From assembly GCA_947305945.1 (NCBI GenBank), contig CAMZFA010000002.1, positions 1 through 39,772 on the forward strand: a DNA stretch of 39,772 nucleotides, given 5' to 3'. This DNA is from an uncultured Spirochaetales bacterium (GTDB lineage: Bacteria > Spirochaetota > Spirochaetia > Sphaerochaetales > Sphaerochaetaceae). The notes under the pieces are model-generated. The model was not told the origin of the DNA. It did no database searches and was given only the letters and a program-made list of their open reading frames with translations. This document shows, in pieces, positions 1-10,723 of the stretch (positions are counted from its first letter, which is position 1; each line of letters opens with the position of its first letter). Made by a program: the position numbers and the translations under genes.

Positions 1-1185
1 ATGAAGCTTCTCAATGAGGCCCTTGAATCATACAAGGACCATCCGCTCTATTCTCTTTTCAATGATTTGGTGAAGGACGCAGAATCAAACCTTCTCAACA
101 TTTGGAAGACATCTGTAAAGGATTTGCAGGCGGGAAAAGACGAGAACAAGAAGTCAGCATATCTGCACTTCAAGGCCTATGTGTCAGGCTCACTCATTGA
201 CCTGATGAACGAGACAACATCAAAGGAGCTGTCAGCAGAGGATATCTACAACAGATATGAGAACATCAAGAACATTGCAATCGGCAGTTGTTGGAAGGAC
301 ATGACATCGGAAACCCTAATGGATTCCGCAAAATCCACCCCGACAGAATCAGCCCTGAAGACAATGCAGATGTTCAAGGATAATCCCGATGCAGTCTACT
401 ACAACGACTATTCCGGGAATCTTGTATGGTTTGATCAGAAGATGCAGTCAACATTCGACAATGCAGCCCTTCAGATTCGTAATGACCTTGAAGAGCAGTT
501 CGGACTTCAGCTTGACGAGAAGCCGGACATCACCATCAAGGAGACCGCATCGGGCGCATACCCGGTTGCAAGGTTCAAATCCACAAACGGAAAGGAATAC
601 CGCGTTGACGGGGACGGCAACGTATTCGTTGTCGGAGCATCCGGAAACCTTATCTCTTATGGAAAGCTCGGTGAAACACCTGATCCGGTTCAGACAAAGA
701 CGGCGGAAACCTTTGCCGGAATCACGGTTGCCGAGGCCGTTGAGCTTGCAAGTCAGGCTCCGTCCACTCCGAAGCCGAACATTCCTTCAGCATCCTACAT
801 AAAGGAGCTGATTGAGGAAGGCTATACACCTGAGGAAGCCGTGCAGAAGGCCGTCAGCGAGAACCCTCCCGGAGCTTTCACGATTCCGACCCCGGCAGTC
901 AGCACCAATGAGAACAAGGATGCCTCTCAGTCATTGAGGGAATGGAACGATCAGATAGAAGAGAACACAAGAAGACAGAAGGATCAGGAATTTGCAAACC
1001 GCAATTCAGGAACACTCACTTCAAGTCAGGAAGCCTACGCCTCCGAGATTGAGGCTCAGGGCTATGACTACAATGAAGCCTTGCAGCTCGCTCCGCTTGT
1101 AGACAAGTACAGAGCAGAGGAAAAGCTTTCATTTGAGGAAGCCCTGAAGAAGGCTATCAGAGAACTTGGAATCAAGGAGCGGTAA
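1..1185 (+). CDS. C-terminal part of internal virion/ejection protein (probably continuous with the open ORF at 38225-39772 across the circular junction)
   Basis: ORF open from base 1 with no visible RBS; followed directly by the giant ejection protein; T7 gp15-like position; right-edge ORF ends in the same frame. Confidence 0.7.
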   Translation: MKLLNEALESYKDHPLYSLFNDLVKDAESNLLNIWKTSVKDLQAGKDENKKSAYLHFKAYVSGSLIDLMNETTSKELSAEDIYNRYENIKNIAIGSCWKDMTSETLMDSAKSTPTESALKTMQMFKDNPDAVYYNDYSGNLVWFDQKMQSTFDNAALQIRNDLEEQFGLQLDEKPDITIKETASGAYPVARFKSTNGKEYRVDGDGNVFVVGASGNLISYGKLGETPDPVQTKTAETFAGITVAEAVELASQAPSTPKPNIPSASYIKELIEEGYTPEEAVQKAVSENPPGAFTIPTPAVSTNENKDASQSLREWNDQIEENTRRQKDQEFANRNSGTLTSSQEAYASEIEAQGYDYNEALQLAPLVDKYRAEEKLSFEEALKKAIRELGIKER

Positions 1186-4100
1186 ATGACCCTTTATCAG
1201 CAGCAGGAACGTCAGGCAGAACAGAACAATAATCCGAGCATCACGGATATTCTCGCAAAACAGACCCGGGAAATGGTCTCAGATCAGAAGCGTTTATCTG
1301 AGAGAATCAACGGGGTGACAGGTCTTGACCTCACGCCGGACGAGTATTCAATGATCTCAACCGCAATGGCGAGCAGCAAGAATCCGGACGAGACGGCAAA
1401 CCGGTTCGCTCAGGCCTTGACCTATTCCCATAACTCGGGAATCACCTTTGAGGAAGCATACTCAAACCTCGATGCCCTGAATCTCAATCAGTTGGGAAGA
1501 AAGGTCGATGTCACGCAGACCGGAACGAAGGCCGTTATCAACAGCTTCAAGATCGGCAAGCTCACCGTGAAACGCCAAAGAATCGCTCAGGAGGCTTACA
1601 GGGCCTATCAGAACGGCATGGACGTTTCATCCATTCTCTCTTCAGACGTTGCGAAGGAAATCGAGGCGTTGGACAACGAGATTGCAGACCTTCAGGACTA
1701 CATGCCGAGAGCATGGTATACGGAGATTGCCAAGAACGCAGCCAACACTCTTTCCTATTCATTCAACGTTGCAGCCGCAGCCGCAGCAGGAAAGGCTCTC
1801 GGAGCTGTCGCAGGAAGCAACCCGGTAAGCGCAGGACTTGCTACCTTGTTCAGCTTCCTTGAAGGCTATCAACTCACCAAGTACGGCAACTGGTACGACA
1901 ACATCAAGGCCGGGGTGGACCCGAAGGTTGCGGACGCGGTTCAGACTGTCAGCGCAGGAATACAGGCGGCAATAGAATCCTACCTCGATGTAAACGTTGG
2001 TCTTGTGAAGTCATTGGGTTCAGGAACAGCGAAATCCATAGCCTCAAACACCCTGAAGAACATGTATGTGAACGGCACCTTGAACAAGGTCGGCATGTTC
2101 TTCACCAAGTATGCAATCAACATGGCCTCGGAAGGCACAGAGGAATTCCTTCAGGAGATCACCGAAGAGGTCTTTGACAACATGGCTTTCTCCCTGAGCG
2201 GCAAGGAAGCACCGAATGAACTCAAGGACATCCTTGCGAACTCAATCAAGGCGTTTGCCGGAGGTGCTTCCTCGGCAATCATCCTCGGTATCGGTGATGC
2301 AGCCTATGAGACCAAGATGAATGTGAATTATGCGCAGAACCTCAAGAAAGAGGCCATCGCAAACCCCTCAAAGGAAACATTCATAAACAACCATATTAAT
2401 GATGAAGAACTTGGAACCGCAAGCCGCAAGGACAAGAGCGAAATCCTGAGCAAAGCCTACGACAACACAAGAAAGGCCGCACAGGAAGAAGGCGTTTCCG
2501 TTTCTGAGGCAAAGACCATTGATACGGACTTTGACATCAATGACGATTTCAACCCCGAAACAGACAGTGACGAGGCCCGCACCTCGGAGCAGCCGGTTGA
2601 ACCGGTCAAGAGAATGGACAACGGCAGGCTCCGTGTTCAGGAATCCCAAAGGGTGACGCAGAACTCGGACGGAACGGAATCCCATACCCTGAATATCGGT
2701 TCCCGGGGAAGCTCCACAAGATACGGTTATGTGGACTACACGATTGATACTCAGAACAAGACAGTCACCATAGATCAGGTCGCAACAAGACTTGGTTATG
2801 AGGACCTTGCCCGCGATGCGGTCATGGAGGTCGAGAGGTCCCATGAGGGATGGAATATCGAATGGAACCCTGAGACAGCAGCACAACAGGCCATCAAGGA
2901 ACAGATAGTCAATGACCCGAACAACCCCAACCGTGGAAACCTTCAGTGGTTCAACGAAGGCGAGGACGTTGACACCAACATTCAGGTCGGAGAATGGATA
3001 AAGAAAACCTTCAGCAATCTCACAACAGAGCAGTCTGTCGTAGCTGCAAAGCTTCTTGAATTCACCGCAAAGTCTCAGGGCGTGGACACTAAAACATGGA
3101 TAAATGACCACATTCAGAACCTTCAATCCTTTGATGAATCCGGAAAGAAAGGCGCGGTCTCATTCAATGATTCGGACATAAAGGCCATAATCTACGCCGG
3201 AGAGAACGCGGACTTCTCCACGTTCAGCCATGAGACCTTCCATGTTCTTGTCAGGACCTCTCAGGCAGCATCAAAGCTTGCCGAGGCTTTCAGGAACGCC
3301 TCACAGTCATCAGATTTCGCAAGGTATGTGAACAGCCACAAGCAGATCATAAAGATGGACTTGGACGAGGTTCTTGAGGCCGTGAAGGACATGGGTGACA
3401 ACCCGCTTGAATGGACCCGTGCTCAGCATGAGGTTGCGGCAACCTTCTTTGAATCATATCTCCGGGACGGAAAGACATTCAGCGAGAAGCTGAAGAACAT
3501 CTTCACTCAGATTGCAGACTGGTTCCACAGAATCTATAAGGCCCTGAGAGGCGAAAACTCTCTCAATGACGAAATCGTGAAGGCCTATGACGAAATTCTT
3601 GCCGGGAATCCGGAGCTGAGAAAAACCGTTGAGGCCTCAAATTCCGACACAGATCAGCAGAACAATGTGAAATCCGAAGAATTCTCACCTGAAGACGAGG
3701 ACGAGGACAACGGCCTTGATGAATACGGTAATCCGCTTTACCAGTCAGAGGACAGAGAAAGCAGAATCGCTTCCTTTACGGACGAATCAAACTATTCTCC
3801 CGAGAACATTGAGGGGAACGTATACATTGATGCTGCAAGGAAAGAGCTGAGCAACAAAAACAGCATTGAGAAAGCCCAATATGAAAAAGAATTGATGATG
3901 GCGCATAAGTTGTCAGAACACTTCAATTGCAAGGTGTTCATGCTGCCTCCGACCATCGAAGACGGTTTCATATATGTTGAGAAGCAGTCCAACCCCGACA
4001 GTGTTGTGAAAGGATTCTTTGTTGATTTCAAACAGATCAATACAGACAAGCCGAACTCGGTGCAGCGCGCCATGAAAGAAGGAATCAGACAGGCGGATGC

Positions 4101-7100
4101 AGTTTACATTGAACTCGGAGACAATATCTCCATAGGCAATGCAACACGCGCTTTGATTGGTCAGGTTAAATCAAACAACAACAATCACGAAGGGTTTGGA
4201 ATAGTTATCTCTGATAGTGCCGGAAACTTCAAGGAATATCAGATAATAAAAAAGAGGCTTGTAGAAAGCCCCTTTATTGGCGGAGCGGAACTTGCGCCCC
4301 TCTCCAATGACAATTATAGCGCAAAATCCTCAGCCGTCAAGAGCGGCATAAAACGGCTCTATCAGCAGGACGGCACAGCCATTGAAGAGTATAAGGGAAC
4401 GCTTGTAGTTACCCACAATCTCACAGAAGGAAACCTTGAGGGCGTGTTGGGAATCGGCGGCATGCCGATGCCTTCTCTTGCAGTTACAAGACCGGACATC
4501 AAGATTGACAGTTTCGGCCCGATAACCCTTGTCGGAGATTCGCAGCTTGCAAATCAGCTCATGAGAAACGGTGAAATCTTTGACCGTGATATGTGGTCTC
4601 CGACAGCTCCGAGACCCGAATTTAAGGTTGACAAAAAGGGCCTGAAGAAATTTGACGATTGGATCAGAGACCTTCCTTATAAAGGCTCTCTTCATGTCAA
4701 CATGACAAATGCCTTGATGGATTATCAGAAGAACAGTCCGGAGAGTCTTGCTTCCTTCTATGCCTATAAAGACGGCATACGGATGGAGTATTGCAAAGAG
4801 AACGGCATAGACGTTGAGATTCCATACAGGCTTGTCAGATACAACTATGACGATAGAATCATGAAGGCTGCAAAGGCTTGGGCTGAAGAACACAACGAAA
4901 GATATCTAAGCTTTGAACAGACAGCCGAATTCCAAAAGGCAATCAAGCCGGCTGTAGATGAAGTCCTTGCGGAAATGGAAGCAGAGTATGAGCGCAAGTA
5001 TTCAAAAGAGAACACTTCAAAATTCAAAATGAATATAGGTCATGCTCTTATCGAATTTGTGCGGGACAATCTTACCACAGACAACTTTCATGAGCTTTCA
5101 AACCTTCTGAGCGAAGCTTCCCTGTATGAAGAAGGCAAGAAGGAAATGGATGTCTATGCTTTGAAGGATACACTTGATAAGGTCGCTCCGGCTGCGGATG
5201 TCGAGAAATGGCTACTTGAGAAAAAGTTCTCCGGCATTTTCTCAGACCCAATGATAACCATAGGTAGAAGCAAGGTTCCCTATAATGCTCAGAACATTTT
5301 TGAGGCAATGAGGCGCAGTCAGTATGTAGGAAACGGCCTCGGGACTATCACATACTCAAATTCCCTTGCAGCTTCAAGCGGCGCAAGAGCCTTGAGAACA
5401 AGACAGGCCGTTGCAGAGAAAGAGGGCCTGTTGGGTGATGTTAAAGATGAAAACTATGAAGATGCTTTCAATTCGTACCATGATTTGGCGGTAAAGAATT
5501 ATAAGTATAACGACACATGGGATGCTCTTGACGATTCAAACAAAGCAATTGCCAAGTACCTTGAATCAAACAACCGAACAACTGAAAACCTGAAACAGCA
5601 GTTGAAGAAGCTTGATTTCAATGTCACCGATGAACTTGTGTCAGAGGCGCAGAAGCTCGTTGATTACATCGAGGGAATGACCCGCAGATACTTTGAGGCA
5701 AAGCCCCGGAGAATCATGCAACTCTCAGACTTCAAGTACGCAATTGTCCCGACAAACGCCAAAGCCGAGACTGCTCAGGTTCTTCAGCAGGCGGGCCTTT
5801 CCGTTGTCAGGTCTGATTCAAGAGAAGAAGCCTTGAAGAAGATTGCAGAGAATGACACGAAGGTTCTATGGCAGCTTGATAACATGACCGAATCCTCGCT
5901 CATTGCAGAGGCAAAGGACTTTCAGACAAAGGATGAATTCATCGAGTTTGAGAAGGCTTTTGACCTTGACGGCATTTCAAGCGAAGAACTTTCCGAGATA
6001 TGGGATAAGGCCCACGGGGTGTATCAGGTCAAGAAGGAGGAATACACTTCCCCGATTGACCCGAACATGCCCGAAGAGGACAAGGACGAGGCCTTCAGGG
6101 TGATCATGTCAACGGACGAGGGAATCAAGGCCTTCATCCAAAGGCTGCGGGATGCCTTCAGCGCAAGGCGTGATGTACGCAGAAGCGGCGGACAGATCGG
6201 CGTTTACACTGAAGAGGACTACAACGCCATCATGCAGGACATCGCCAATGCGGACCGCGTTGAGACCGAGGCTGCACCGTATATCACAGCTCTTGCAAAA
6301 TCGAACAAGGACATCACCCCGGAAGCCATCAGCAAGGTCCGGGGAATGATAAACAACTCACTCAGAGACTACAGGGACCTCTACTCTCAAATCATCGGGG
6401 ACGAGAACTTTGCGGCAGGCGTTTACAATGAATTCCTTCCGAACATCAAGGATTCAAGGGCCAACGGCATGAGAATCACACAGAGGAAGGACCTTGCCAA
6501 CCGCATTGAAGGTGAACAGCTCCGGGAAGAGATCAGACGCGGAACCGAGAAGTATGACGGCACAGCCGAAAAGGTCATGGCTGTATACGACAAGGAGCTG
6601 AAGGACCTTCAGGACGATTACGCCAAGCTCAAGGAGCAGTACGACAAGACATATCTGAAAATGAGCGTTGAGCAGCAGAGCGCGGTCAGGAAGGCTCAGC
6701 AGATAAAGAAGATGGAATCAGCCATCGCAAGAGAGCGGCAGAACGTCAGGATGAAGCTTGATTCAGGCCGCCGCGTCTCCACCGAACAGCTTCAGAAGCT
6801 CAACGGTTGGGAGGACGAGCTGAATCTTCTCCACGAAGAGATCAAGGAACTCAGGAAGCAGGATGCGGTCAAGGCCACAATCGAGAGACATGAGGCACTG
6901 GACAAGCTGAAGGAAGCCATCAGGCAGAAGCAGAGGGACAAGGCCGCAGTCGAGGCCGTACACCGCTACAAGCGTGAACTCTACAACTCCATTGTCGAGA
7001 AGATACCCAACAACGTTGACTGGTCATACGTTCAGAAGATAAACGAGGTCATTGCCACCATCAAGGGAATTCAGGGCTATCAGAACAACTCCATCATGAT

Positions 7101-9462
7101 TGACGGCAAGCGCATGAAGCTTGAGGACTTCCGCAAGGGCGTTGAGGATGGCAGCATAAAGATTGAAGGTCTTTCGGACTATCAGCTCAAACGCTATCTC
7201 AACACCTCTCTTGCAGACCTCACCATTTCAGACCTTGAAACCCTGAAGGACACCGTTGACTACTACAAGATGATGGGAAAGCAGATGTGGCAGGCCAAAG
7301 TGGATCAGAGGAACTTTGAGGCCGAAATGTTCAGGAATCAGATTCTCGGTCAGGTCTACAAGGCCAAGAGCTATGACCCGGAGAAAGACCATTTGGCGGG
7401 TTCTGCTGAGAGCGACACCGTAAAGAAGAAAGGCCTTCTGAAGGGCGGATTCTACAAGACGCTCAACTGGAACCGCAAGGCTCAGATCATAGACAACGAC
7501 AGCAAGGGCCTCAACTATGACCTCACCGTTGAAGAGCGCAGGCAGCATCAGGACGAAATGCTCAGAGGCATACGCGACAGGGTTAATCCGGTCAAGGCCA
7601 TCCTTGAGGAAACAGGCCTGAAGGAGCAGGACTTCTATAAGACGGTCCCGGTTGTCTTCCCGGACGGCAAGGTTGAGAACTTCACAATCGGCAGGCTTGC
7701 ATATGGCATGCTCGCAGACAAGAACGAAAGGAACCTTTATGCGGTCTCTTACGGAAACCTTGTCACTCAGGCCGAGAAGGAAGCCATGACCGGAACGCAG
7801 GATCAGGCCAACGATCAGATAAAGAAGCTCGGAAACACAAGGTATCAGGCGTTCAAGGCTCAGGCGGAGGAATTCTTCAACGAGCATCCCGAATACATGA
7901 AGGTCATTGATGCCATCGTTGCGGACTGGAACAGCGAAGAGAACCTTGCAAGGATTCAGAAGATTCTCATTGATGAATACAACAAGCCGATGGAGGTCGA
8001 AGGTTTTTACATGACGATGCACCGTCAGGACTTTGACGGCACGGAATCAGCCTACAGGCTTCAGGACGATATGTACAACCTCAATGCCGGAAAGAGCAAG
8101 ACCACACCGGACAAAGGCTTCACCGAGAGCAGAATCGACATTTCCCCGATGAATCAGCAGCCGGTTGACATGGACATCTACCGTGTATGGCTTCAGAGCG
8201 TTGAGGATCAGGAGAACGTGATTGCGAATCTTCCCTATATCAGGAAGCTCAACAGAATCTACAAGAACCACGGAAGCAAGGGCCTCCGGAGCGCGATTGA
8301 GAACGCCCACGGCAGCGCAATCCTCACGGACCTCGACAACTACATCAACGAGGTTGCAAACAGCGCATTGTTCTCGGACACTCAGGAGATCAACGGTTAT
8401 GTTGGTTTGCTCAGAGGACAGCTTTACACCGCATATCTCGGTTACAAGATGTCGGGCATAGTCCTTCAGGGAATCACCTCACCGATGCCCTCCCTACAGG
8501 AAGTGAACCCGGCAGCTTTGGCAAAGGGCCTTCTGCAAATGACATTCCACCCCGTAAGCACATGGAAGAAGATCTGTGAGCTTTCGCCTTACATGGAACA
8601 CAGGTCAATGAACCCGACAATCGAGGCGATCAGGAAATATGCCTCACAGTATACCGATTCAAAGATGAAGGCAGCCTACAAGAAATTCCTTGAATTCGGA
8701 ACCGAGGGACTTGAGGCCGTTGACCGTTGGGCCGTTGCCGGCTCTTGGCTTGCAGTCTATGAGAAGAAGCTGAAGGAGCTTGGAGACAGCACAGAGGGAA
8801 TCAAGGCCGCAGCACACTATGCGGACAACTTCATACGCGACACTCAGCCCACCGGCGATGTGACCGAGCTTGCACCGCTTTTCAAGAGCAAGAACGCTTT
8901 TGCTCAGGCCTTCACTCAGTTCCAAGTCTCATTGAATGTGATATGGAACAACATCACCTACGATCTTCCGAAGGCCGTGAAGCATCATGAGTTTGCAAAA
9001 GCGGCAGGAATTGTGTTCGGCTATGCCCTTGCAGGCATCCTTTTGAATCTCGCACAGGAAGGCGTTGATGAAGATGATGAACCGGAGGACATTGCTGCAA
9101 AACTTGCCTATGCAGCCACAACTCAGTTTACTCAAAGCACTCCGCTTCTCGGCTCTCTTGTTGATTCAAGCTTTAAGAGAGCAATTACAGGCGAAGGTGG
9201 ATGGGTAACAAATACCAATCAGCTTTATCCCGGTCTTTCAAATATTGCGTCCGGTCTTGATTCGATAATGGCGAAGGGAATCAACGCAAACAACAGTGCA
9301 AAAATCGCAAAGGGTCTTGCCATCATGACAGGCCTTCCCACCTCGGGAGCCTCGGAGATTTGGCAGACCTTCTTTGACAGGAGCTTGGTTGATGCAATCA
9401 ACGAAGGAGATTTGAACTTTACCTTCAATCCGGGAGCTTTGCTCGGAAGAAGAGACTATTAA
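1186..9462 (+). CDS. Giant (2758 aa) polyvalent internal virion/ejection protein, T7 gp16 position
   Basis: Single long ORF; HETFH (HExxH) metallopeptidase-like motif with downstream QHEVAATFFESYL; CdiA-CT-like region; 'THNLTEGNLEGVLGIGGMPMPSLAVT' polyvalent-protein-type segment; coiled coil; C-terminal segment resembling large polyvalent-protein-associated domains; lies just before the tail fibre gene. Confidence 0.85.
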   Translation: MTLYQQQERQAEQNNNPSITDILAKQTREMVSDQKRLSERINGVTGLDLTPDEYSMISTAMASSKNPDETANRFAQALTYSHNSGITFEEAYSNLDALNLNQLGRKVDVTQTGTKAVINSFKIGKLTVKRQRIAQEAYRAYQNGMDVSSILSSDVAKEIEALDNEIADLQDYMPRAWYTEIAKNAANTLSYSFNVAAAAAAGKALGAVAGSNPVSAGLATLFSFLEGYQLTKYGNWYDNIKAGVDPKVADAVQTVSAGIQAAIESYLDVNVGLVKSLGSGTAKSIASNTLKNMYVNGTLNKVGMFFTKYAINMASEGTEEFLQEITEEVFDNMAFSLSGKEAPNELKDILANSIKAFAGGASSAIILGIGDAAYETKMNVNYAQNLKKEAIANPSKETFINNHINDEELGTASRKDKSEILSKAYDNTRKAAQEEGVSVSEAKTIDTDFDINDDFNPETDSDEARTSEQPVEPVKRMDNGRLRVQESQRVTQNSDGTESHTLNIGSRGSSTRYGYVDYTIDTQNKTVTIDQVATRLGYEDLARDAVMEVERSHEGWNIEWNPETAAQQAIKEQIVNDPNNPNRGNLQWFNEGEDVDTNIQVGEWIKKTFSNLTTEQSVVAAKLLEFTAKSQGVDTKTWINDHIQNLQSFDESGKKGAVSFNDSDIKAIIYAGENADFSTFSHETFHVLVRTSQAASKLAEAFRNASQSSDFARYVNSHKQIIKMDLDEVLEAVKDMGDNPLEWTRAQHEVAATFFESYLRDGKTFSEKLKNIFTQIADWFHRIYKALRGENSLNDEIVKAYDEILAGNPELRKTVEASNSDTDQQNNVKSEEFSPEDEDEDNGLDEYGNPLYQSEDRESRIASFTDESNYSPENIEGNVYIDAARKELSNKNSIEKAQYEKELMMAHKLSEHFNCKVFMLPPTIEDGFIYVEKQSNPDSVVKGFFVDFKQINTDKPNSVQRAMKEGIRQADAVYIELGDNISIGNATRALIGQVKSNNNNHEGFGIVISDSAGNFKEYQIIKKRLVESPFIGGAELAPLSNDNYSAKSSAVKSGIKRLYQQDGTAIEEYKGTLVVTHNLTEGNLEGVLGIGGMPMPSLAVTRPDIKIDSFGPITLVGDSQLANQLMRNGEIFDRDMWSPTAPRPEFKVDKKGLKKFDDWIRDLPYKGSLHVNMTNALMDYQKNSPESLASFYAYKDGIRMEYCKENGIDVEIPYRLVRYNYDDRIMKAAKAWAEEHNERYLSFEQTAEFQKAIKPAVDEVLAEMEAEYERKYSKENTSKFKMNIGHALIEFVRDNLTTDNFHELSNLLSEASLYEEGKKEMDVYALKDTLDKVAPAADVEKWLLEKKFSGIFSDPMITIGRSKVPYNAQNIFEAMRRSQYVGNGLGTITYSNSLAASSGARALRTRQAVAEKEGLLGDVKDENYEDAFNSYHDLAVKNYKYNDTWDALDDSNKAIAKYLESNNRTTENLKQQLKKLDFNVTDELVSEAQKLVDYIEGMTRRYFEAKPRRIMQLSDFKYAIVPTNAKAETAQVLQQAGLSVVRSDSREEALKKIAENDTKVLWQLDNMTESSLIAEAKDFQTKDEFIEFEKAFDLDGISSEELSEIWDKAHGVYQVKKEEYTSPIDPNMPEEDKDEAFRVIMSTDEGIKAFIQRLRDAFSARRDVRRSGGQIGVYTEEDYNAIMQDIANADRVETEAAPYITALAKSNKDITPEAISKVRGMINNSLRDYRDLYSQIIGDENFAAGVYNEFLPNIKDSRANGMRITQRKDLANRIEGEQLREEIRRGTEKYDGTAEKVMAVYDKELKDLQDDYAKLKEQYDKTYLKMSVEQQSAVRKAQQIKKMESAIARERQNVRMKLDSGRRVSTEQLQKLNGWEDELNLLHEEIKELRKQDAVKATIERHEALDKLKEAIRQKQRDKAAVEAVHRYKRELYNSIVEKIPNNVDWSYVQKINEVIATIKGIQGYQNNSIMIDGKRMKLEDFRKGVEDGSIKIEGLSDYQLKRYLNTSLADLTISDLETLKDTVDYYKMMGKQMWQAKVDQRNFEAEMFRNQILGQVYKAKSYDPEKDHLAGSAESDTVKKKGLLKGGFYKTLNWNRKAQIIDNDSKGLNYDLTVEERRQHQDEMLRGIRDRVNPVKAILEETGLKEQDFYKTVPVVFPDGKVENFTIGRLAYGMLADKNERNLYAVSYGNLVTQAEKEAMTGTQDQANDQIKKLGNTRYQAFKAQAEEFFNEHPEYMKVIDAIVADWNSEENLARIQKILIDEYNKPMEVEGFYMTMHRQDFDGTESAYRLQDDMYNLNAGKSKTTPDKGFTESRIDISPMNQQPVDMDIYRVWLQSVEDQENVIANLPYIRKLNRIYKNHGSKGLRSAIENAHGSAILTDLDNYINEVANSALFSDTQEINGYVGLLRGQLYTAYLGYKMSGIVLQGITSPMPSLQEVNPAALAKGLLQMTFHPVSTWKKICELSPYMEHRSMNPTIEAIRKYASQYTDSKMKAAYKKFLEFGTEGLEAVDRWAVAGSWLAVYEKKLKELGDSTEGIKAAAHYADNFIRDTQPTGDVTELAPLFKSKNAFAQAFTQFQVSLNVIWNNITYDLPKAVKHHEFAKAAGIVFGYALAGILLNLAQEGVDEDDEPEDIAAKLAYAATTQFTQSTPLLGSLVDSSFKRAITGEGGWVTNTNQLYPGLSNIASGLDSIMAKGINANNSAKIAKGLAIMTGLPTSGASEIWQTFFDRSLVDAINEGDLNFTFNPGALLGRRDY

Positions 9463-9474
9463 GGAGAACACGAC

Positions 9475-10428
9475 ATGATTACAAAAACCGTCAATGTTGT
9501 TCGTTATCTCGTTTCAGGAAACTCTTACCCTATAACCTATGGCTATTGGGACAAGGAGGAAATCAAGGTTTATCTCACCCAAGAGGACAATTCCCTTGTC
9601 CTTCTCACATTGGGTACGGATTATTCCCTGTCTTCCCCGAATGGGACCAATGGTGTTTTGGTCAAGGTTTCGGATTGGGGTACAGCGACAAAGATTACGA
9701 TTCTGAGAGAGGTTTCACTCACTCAGGAAAGAGACCTTGTAAACGGTCAGACGCTCAATGCGGAAACCATTGAAGCAGCACTGGACCATTCAATGGCAGC
9801 GATTCAGCAGCTCAAGGAAGAGCAGTCGAGATCGCTGAAGACAGCAGTTGATGAAGAGGGATTGGAGATAACGTTCCCCAACACCGAAGCGAGAAAAGGA
9901 ACCGGAAGCGGAACCGTAATCTGCTTTGATTCCTCCGGAAGTACAATCGTTCTCAGGGACTTGAAAAAGTTTGATCAGGACATCATTGATGCCGCAAACT
10001 CAGCACTTGAGGCCGCTCAGAGCGCACTTGAATCGGAAGCTTCCTATCAGCGCGCCCACAACGAGGGCATTTCAAACATCGTGAGCAACGAGACGGGTGA
10101 CTATGTGACCGTCTCAATCATTCAGAGAGACGGCACAACCACTTCCTATACCGTGCAGCGTGGAAAGAAGGGAGAGAAAGGCGATACCGGAGCAACAGGC
10201 GCAACCGGTGCAACCGGAGCGCAGGGACCTCAGGGTATTCAGGGGCCGAAGGGTGATACTGGTGCAACCGGTGCCACCGGAGAGAGCGGTGTCACTACAC
10301 CCATTGCGTCATTCTTCACCCTTGCGGTTGACGCGGACGGAAACCTCTATGCCTATCATGCGGACGAGGATTACCCGCCTGATTTCTATTACGATTCCGA
10401 TACAGGGAATTTGTATATCGACACTTAA
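9475..10428 (+). CDS. Tail fibre protein with T7 gp17-like N-terminal domain and collagen-like repeats
   Basis: N-term '[18 protein letters not shown]...GTDYSLS...[43 protein letters not shown]' typical of T7 tail fibre N-terminal family; 14 Gly-X-Y triplets at 10162-10287. Confidence 0.88.
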   Translation: MITKTVNVVRYLVSGNSYPITYGYWDKEEIKVYLTQEDNSLVLLTLGTDYSLSSPNGTNGVLVKVSDWGTATKITILREVSLTQERDLVNGQTLNAETIEAALDHSMAAIQQLKEEQSRSLKTAVDEEGLEITFPNTEARKGTGSGTVICFDSSGSTIVLRDLKKFDQDIIDAANSALEAAQSALESEASYQRAHNEGISNIVSNETGDYVTVSIIQRDGTTTSYTVQRGKKGEKGDTGATGATGATGAQGPQGIQGPKGDTGATGATGESGVTTPIASFFTLAVDADGNLYAYHADEDYPPDFYYDSDTGNLYIDT

Positions 10429-10447
10429 TTTATAAGGAGCGAAGAGC

Positions 10448-10711
10448 ATGGCAAGAACATTGATTGGAAACATCAAGGGACCCAAAGGTGATACCGGTGC
10501 AACAGGTGCAACAGGACCTCAGGGGCCTACCGGTGCAACCGGAGCCACCGGACCGCAGGGACCTACCGGGCCTCAGGGTCCTCAGGGCGAGACAGGGCCT
10601 CAGGGCTACATGAACCATGACGATGTTGCCTCCGTTGTATCGGAGGTTATCGCAACAGATCTCGGATTGACCGTATCAGACGGAAAGCTTTGTGCGGTCT
10701 ATACAGAATAA
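10448..10711 (+). CDS. Short collagen-like tail protein
   Basis: 14 Gly-X-Y triplets (10478-10603); RBS aaggagcg upstream; between tail fibre and DGR target. Confidence 0.8.
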   Translation: MARTLIGNIKGPKGDTGATGATGPQGPTGATGATGPQGPTGPQGPQGETGPQGYMNHDDVASVVSEVIATDLGLTVSDGKLCAVYTE

Positions 10712-10723
10712 TGGAGGAAAAAG

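Noticed and set aside
2368-3126. 252-aa minus-strand ORF inside the giant gene
   Set aside because: Antisense to a continuous long coding frame, no RBS context or family similarity; shadow ORF.
10162-10603. Possible CRISPR-like or tandem repeat array
   Set aside because: Repeats are codon-level Gly-X-Y collagen coding triplets, not spaced direct repeats.
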